A DNA stretch of 17,976 nucleotides from Erysipelotrichaceae bacterium (lineage in GTDB: Bacteria > Bacillota_I > Bacilli_A > Erysipelotrichales > Coprobacillaceae): the NCBI GenBank assembly GCA_021202205.1, contig JAJQDJ010000225.1:1-17976 (forward strand), written 5' to 3'. Shown in pieces: positions 14,536 through 17,976 of the stretch. The first letter of the stretch is position 1, and the number at the start of each line of letters is the position of its first letter. Position numbers and translations under genes: made by a program. The notes below the pieces were generated by a model. The model saw nothing but the letters and a program-made list of their open reading frames with translations, made no database searches and was not told where the DNA came from.

Positions 14536-16188
14536 ATGATAAGTAAAATGTTCAAAAAAATGTATTTATAGTTTTGGCTTTGAGTCTTTTGATGTGTGGT
14601 TGTTCCACAACTTCAACAGAAGAAAGCAGTATAAATTTTGATGCTGATAATGTGATTGAAGATGCTGAAATTCTTACATTAAGTGATGAAACGAATGTGA
14701 AAACAATCTATACGACGGAATTTCAGGATGATATTTATAATCAGATAGAGGATCTTAAGAGTACTGATTATACTTTTGCGTCACCGCTTATAATAGCGAA
14801 TCCATATTGCACAAATACTACAAGTCTTTATGTTTATTTTAATACTGATACATCTGTTGAAATTTCTTATACAATAACAACCGAAGGGTATAGTGACTTT
14901 AGTTATACGACATCAGGTGGTTATAGTACAGAACATGAATATCAACTTATTGGTTTAGTAGGTGGTGCTGTCAATCTTGTAACACTTACTGCGACTGATG
15001 AAGATGGAAATACTGAAACAACACAATGGACAATATGAAGCACCAGAAATTTATAATCAAGAAGAATATATTCAACTTGATATAACTGATGGAACAAGTA
15101 CGCAGGAAGTGAGCGATGGCTTGTATACAGTTCTTGGTAATGATCAGGATATGGATGAAGGTGCTGATGCGGATGCTGCTTATAGATATATTTATATCTA
15201 TGATAACGATGGTGTTTGTAGAAGTGAAATCCCTATTATTAGCTATAGAGCTCATAGACTTATATTTGAGGATGGCATCATGTATTATTCTGCATCCGCT
15301 CAATATTTGGTAGGAATGGATAATACAGGACGACTTTCAGAAATTTATGATCTTGGTGATTATAGATTGCATCATGATTATATTTTTGATGAAGATGGAA
15401 ATGTACTTTTATTAGGGACTGAATATGGTGCTGATACGGAAGAAGATATAGTATTAAGTCTTGATTTGGAATCGAGCGAGGTTACGAAGATTATTGATTT
15501 GAAAGATTTGTTTGGTGATTATCTTGCAACACTTGAATATCCTGAGGATGATTCTCTTGACTGGATGCATCTTAATACGCTTTCTCTTATTGATGATGAT
15601 TCACTTATTTTGAGTGCACGAGAGACTTCTACTATTATACGTGTCGATAATATTTTTGATAATCCAACAGTCTCTTGGACTATTGGTTCTGATACATTCT
15701 GGGAAGGTACTGGATATGAAGACCTTCTTCTTGAACAAGTAGGTGATTTTTCACTTCAAGCTGGGCAACATTGCGTAGAAGTTGTAATGGATGATGAACT
15801 AGAAGATGGTCAATATTATTTATACATGTTCAATAATAATTTTACTAAGTGTAGTAGTAGAGGATATGATTATACACTTGATGATAACTATTATGGAACA
15901 TATTCTAATGTTGAAGAAGACGATGCCGAGTCTTATATATATGTTTATCTTATTGATGAAAACGAAGGTACATTCGAATTGAATTATTCATTACCAGTTG
16001 CATATTCAGCTTATGTCAGTTCATATCAACTATTAGATAATGGAAATATTCTTGTTGATAGTGGTTTTGCTTTTGCAGCAGCAGAATATGATAGTGAAGG
16101 AGAACTCATACAAACTCTTAATGGTATGGGTGATCAATGGTGGTATCGCGTATTTAAATACGATTATTCTGGCTTTTGGTTTAAATAA
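14536..16188 (+). pseudogene. Aryl-sulfate sulfotransferase lipoprotein gene with two frameshifts
   Basis: GAAAGGAG (14521-14528) and ATG 14536 start a frame that meets TAG at 14569 after 11 codons. Adding one A to the seven-A run (14554-14560) restores KNVFIVLALSLLMCGCS, a lipoprotein signal peptide, and continues into 14574-15038. That part matches the arylsulfotransferase N-terminal domain (NPYCTNTTSLYVYF..., EHEYQLIGLVGG, TLTATDEDGNT). It stops at TGA 15036-15038 right after TQWTI. The family continues in another frame from about 15031 (EAPEIYNQEEYIQLDITDG) to 16188. A net change of +2 or -1 near 15020-15040 would join them. A repaired product would be about 550 residues, the usual length. 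Such enzymes move sulfate between phenolic compounds outside the cell. Decay, phase variation in the A-run or sequence error are all possible. Confidence 0.85.
14998..16188 (+). CDS. Aryl-sulfate sulfotransferase catalytic beta-propeller fragment
   Basis: This is the large open part of the broken sulfotransferase gene; family similarity begins at about residue 14 (EAPEIYN). ATG 14998 has no ribosome-binding site, so it is probably not a true start. The catalytic set known from E. coli-type AssT enzymes seems intact: LHHD (H125/H126), DWMHLN (H191), SAR (R208) and GQHCV (H258, the candidate sulfo-accepting histidine). Beta-propeller repeats such as YIFDEDGNVLLLGTE and YQLLDNGNILVDSG are visible. 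The intact core suggests recent damage or an artefact rather than long decay. Correspondence to E. coli residues is by pattern and spacing, not by alignment. Confidence 0.72.
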   Translation: MKMEILKQHNGQYEAPEIYNQEEYIQLDITDGTSTQEVSDGLYTVLGNDQDMDEGADADAAYRYIYIYDNDGVCRSEIPIISYRAHRLIFEDGIMYYSASAQYLVGMDNTGRLSEIYDLGDYRLHHDYIFDEDGNVLLLGTEYGADTEEDIVLSLDLESSEVTKIIDLKDLFGDYLATLEYPEDDSLDWMHLNTLSLIDDDSLILSARETSTIIRVDNIFDNPTVSWTIGSDTFWEGTGYEDLLLEQVGDFSLQAGQHCVEVVMDDELEDGQYYLYMFNNNFTKCSSRGYDYTLDDNYYGTYSNVEEDDAESYIYVYLIDENEGTFELNYSLPVAYSAYVSSYQLLDNGNILVDSGFAFAAAEYDSEGELIQTLNGMGDQWWYRVFKYDYSGFWFK

Positions 16189-16201
16189 TTTTTGTTATAT
16201 G

Positions 16202-16237
16202 AAAATCCCATTCAATTAAATTTGAAGAGGGATTTTT
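16202..16237 (+). terminator. Intrinsic terminator after the sulfotransferase gene
   Basis: AAAATCCC (16202-16209) pairs with GGGATTTT (16229-16236). Inside, TTCAA (16211-16215) pairs with TTGAA (16222-16226). The right arm runs into T 16233-16237. Confidence 0.75.
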
Positions 16238-16355
16238 ATATTTTGTAATAAAAAGTTAATTTTCATTAATACAAAAACTATTGTTTTTCTTAACAATCTT
16301 TTGATAGTTGAATAAATATAATATGGGTATACTTTAGCTATAAAAGGAGAAGAAT

Positions 16356-16733
16356 ATGAAAAATAAATCTTATATTGAAGTATTCATTATTATAGGTTGT
16401 ATATTTGTTTTTGATCAATTATATGTGAAAATAAGTAGACAAAGTACTGTGGCTTTAGTGTGTTTATTTCCTATATTAATAACTTATTTGATGTCATATG
16501 TTAATGGAAAAACTAAGAACATAACTGAATTTATCAAGAATATATTTGTACGAAAAGAGAAAGTAGTTACATTAGTATTAGCTATGGTTTGTATAGGTTT
16601 ATATTATGGTATATGTGTTGTACTTGAAAATTATGATTTTAAAGATATTGTATATGTTGTTTTGTTATGTTACATTCCTTGGATAATGCTTCAATGGGAT
16701 TTAATTGAATTAGGCTTAAATGAAAAAGGATAA
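16356..16733 (+). CDS. Small membrane protein, possibly a truncated CPBP-family protein
   Basis: The 125-residue product has about four predicted membrane helices (roughly residues 7-24, 30-48, 69-89 and 95-112). The general pattern resembles the N-terminal half of CPBP (Abi/CaaX-protease-like) proteins. The final YIPWIMLQWDLIELGLNEKG looks like the place where that family would show its EE..WRG motif, but the catalytic Glu-Glu and Arg are absent and the frame ends there. The last codons and stop lie in the arm of the convergent terminator, so the C-terminus may have been lost. AAAAGGAG supports ATG 16356. TATAAT at 16317-16322 lacks a clear -35. The family link is tentative, and a catalytic function is unlikely. 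Confidence 0.6.
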   Translation: MKNKSYIEVFIIIGCIFVFDQLYVKISRQSTVALVCLFPILITYLMSYVNGKTKNITEFIKNIFVRKEKVVTLVLAMVCIGLYYGICVVLENYDFKDIVYVVLLCYIPWIMLQWDLIELGLNEKG

Positions 16734-16755
16734 TCACAAATTATCCTTTTTCATT
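16719..16755. terminator. Bidirectional terminator between convergent genes
   Basis: The 15-bp perfect stem AATGAAAAAGGATAA (16719-16733) / TTATCCTTTTTCATT (16741-16755) has loop TCACAAA, with A- and T-rich arms giving a U-tract in both directions. It serves the small membrane-protein gene and the transketolase gene. Confidence 0.85.
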
Positions 16756-17976
16756 CCTAGATATGTTTTTACAACATTTTCTATAGTGAAGCCATAATTT
16801 TCTATAACGACATTAGCTGGTGCACTGCTACCAAACTTATCAATGGCTAGTGATTGACCATCTAAACCAACATATTTTTGCCATCCAAAGCTTGACGCCA
16901 TTTCTATGCTTAAACGTTTTCTTACATTGTTTGGTAAGATACTTTCTTTGTATTCATCATTTTGTTGATCAAACAATTCCATAGAAGGCATAGATACAAC
17001 TCTTATATCATGACCTTGTTGTAGTAATTGTTCTTGAGCTTTAATGGCTAGTGAAACTTCACTACCAGTCGCTATTAAAATACCATCTATTTTTTCTTTT
17101 TCTTTTGAAACAACATATGCACCATGAGAAACATCTTCATAAGTAGCATGAGTAATGTTTTCAACACCTTGTCTTGTAAGAACCAATATAGTAGGTTTAT
17201 CAGTTGTTTCAATGGCTTTTTTCCATGCAGCACACATTTCATATGCATCAGCTGGTCTTAATACTTGAATATTGACCATTGATCTTAACATTGATAATTG
17301 TTCAATCGGTTGATGAGTTGGTCCATCTTCACCTACAGCGATAGAATCATGAGATAGTGGAATGATAATTGGTAATTTCATTAAACATGATATACGAAGT
17401 GCTGGTTTAAAATAATCACTGAATACAAAGAAACCACCTGAAGATATTTTGATACCCTTATGTAATGTGATACCATTCATAATACATACCATTGCAAATT
17501 CTCTAATACCAAAGTATATATTTCTACCACTATAGTTATCTTTACTAAATTGCTCGCCATCTTTAATAACAGTTTTAGTAGAAGTAGATAAATCAGCTGT
17601 ACCAGACATAAATGTTGGATTTTGTGAAGCTATGAGATTAATAAGCTTTTCACTTGTAGCTCGGGTAGCTTCATTGAGATCAAATGAGTATTCGTTTACA
17701 AATTCTTCATAATCTAAGCTATATTTATTGTTAATAGTATCAATTAATTCTTGAGCTAATTCAGGATATTCCAGTTGATATTCTTTAAATAGCTTATTCC
17801 ATTTTTTATATTTCTTAGTACCTCTTTTGATAACATGTTCATTAAAATCATCATAGACTTCATTAGGTACATAGAAATCTTCATGATCAAATCCATATGA
17901 TAATTTAGCATTTTTACCATCAATTTCTCCTCGTATAATAAGTATAGTAAGATATATATCAGGTATATACCTTACA
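16734..17976 (-). CDS. tkt: Transketolase, C-terminal part (5' end beyond the window)
   Basis: The frame stays open from the stop at 16734 to the window edge. Similarity covers the end of the thiamine-diphosphate domain (LSYGFDHEDFYVPNEVYDDF...), the pyrimidine-binding domain (ATRATSEKLINLIASQNPTFMSGTADL, then GIREFAMVCIMNG with the Glu that activates ThDP, HDSIAVGEDGPTHQP, RPAD) and the C-terminal domain (LIATGSEVSLAI...). Transketolase moves two-carbon units between sugar phosphates in the pentose-phosphate pathway. The ATG at 17609 is internal, not a start: family sequence continues upstream to about 17933. Beyond that, the in-frame residues VRYIPDIYLTILII do not look like transketolase, which normally has a VHGAP-type stretch there. 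The gene may be broken or rearranged at that point, or the sequence end may be faulty. Confidence 0.88.
   Translation of the reverse strand, partial: VRYIPDIYLTILIIRGEIDGKNAKLSYGFDHEDFYVPNEVYDDFNEHVIKRGTKKYKKWNKLFKEYQLEYPELAQELIDTINNKYSLDYEEFVNEYSFDLNEATRATSEKLINLIASQNPTFMSGTADLSTSTKTVIKDGEQFSKDNYSGRNIYFGIREFAMVCIMNGITLHKGIKISSGGFFVFSDYFKPALRISCLMKLPIIIPLSHDSIAVGEDGPTHQPIEQLSMLRSMVNIQVLRPADAYEMCAAWKKAIETTDKPTILVLTRQGVENITHATYEDVSHGAYVVSKEKEKIDGILIATGSEVSLAIKAQEQLLQQGHDIRVVSMPSMELFDQQNDEYKESILPNNVRKRLSIEMASSFGWQKYVGLDGQSLAIDKFGSSAPANVVIENYGFTIENVVKTYLGMKKDNL
17951..17972. repeat. Two adjacent perfect palindromes at the transketolase break
   Basis: GATATATATC (17951-17960, 10 bp) is followed directly by AGGTATATACCT (17961-17972, 12 bp); both are perfect palindromes. 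They lie in the 43 bp where the transketolase frame loses family similarity. They may belong to an inserted or rearranged sequence, but low complexity makes chance possible. Confidence 0.4.

Noticed and set aside
14986..15313. Minus-strand frame (14986-15303) and plus-strand frame (15116-15313) within the sulfotransferase region
   Set aside because: Both overlap the family-matching frame and have no ribosome-binding site or recognisable domain.
1..17976. CRISPR array, insertion sequence, prophage or integrase
   Set aside because: No spaced direct-repeat array, transposase, integrase or phage structural protein can be seen in any frame, and the tRNA-Lys 3' end is not visibly duplicated.

Overview
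The window looks like chromosomal DNA of a low-GC, spore-forming Firmicute, most likely a gut Erysipelotrichia/Coprobacillaceae-type organism. This rests on the very AT-rich sequence, strong Shine-Dalgarno sites, consensus sigma-A promoters with 16-17 bp spacers, a T-box riboswitch, an SspI-like small acid-soluble spore protein and a tRNA without an encoded CCA. The lineage is inferred; the gene content alone does not name a species.

Layout. 1-1775: an AAA-ATPase-like/PD-(D/E)XK protein (DUF1703 type) ending in a bidirectional terminator. 1822-1944: tRNA-Lys(CTT) on the minus strand with its promoter. 1972-3402: an unknown six-helix membrane protein, a frameshifted XRE-family regulator on the minus strand and a small unknown ORF. 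3414-5530: a two-gene ABC exporter (FtsX-like permease plus ATPase) behind a perfect consensus promoter. 5651-6850: an HtrA-type membrane serine protease with a strong terminator. 6921-8136: a translationally coupled pair of unknown membrane or exported proteins. 8121-8380: sspI on the minus strand with its own terminator and a possible sporulation-type promoter. 8390-9768: a YgjP-type metallopeptidase translationally coupled to a TrmH/SpoU rRNA methyltransferase. 9808-12855: promoter, T-box leader and a three-gene ABC importer (lipoprotein, permease, ATPase). 12935-14384: a pyrF-pyrE operon with a short leader and a terminator. 14469-16237: an aryl-sulfate sulfotransferase gene broken by two frameshifts. 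16356-16733: a short membrane protein that may be a truncated CPBP-family protein. 16734-17976: the C-terminal part of a transketolase on the minus strand, running off the window.

How parts work together. The T-box leader reads as a phenylalanine-type switch: specifier UUC directly after the GAA of the specifier loop, and UGGU in the antiterminator bulge, which requires a tRNA with discriminator A. The downstream TrpXYZ-like importer is therefore predicted to serve phenylalanine or aromatic amino-acid uptake rather than tryptophan. The pyrF and pyrE products catalyse the last two steps of UMP synthesis. The FtsX-type exporter lacks both the large extracellular loop and the neighbouring two-component system typical of Bce-type modules.

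Three separate reading-frame lesions (XRE regulator; aryl-sulfate sulfotransferase twice), plus a loss of family similarity in the transketolase at about 17934, mean that either gene decay or sequence error should be considered. Two of the lesions lie in A homopolymers.
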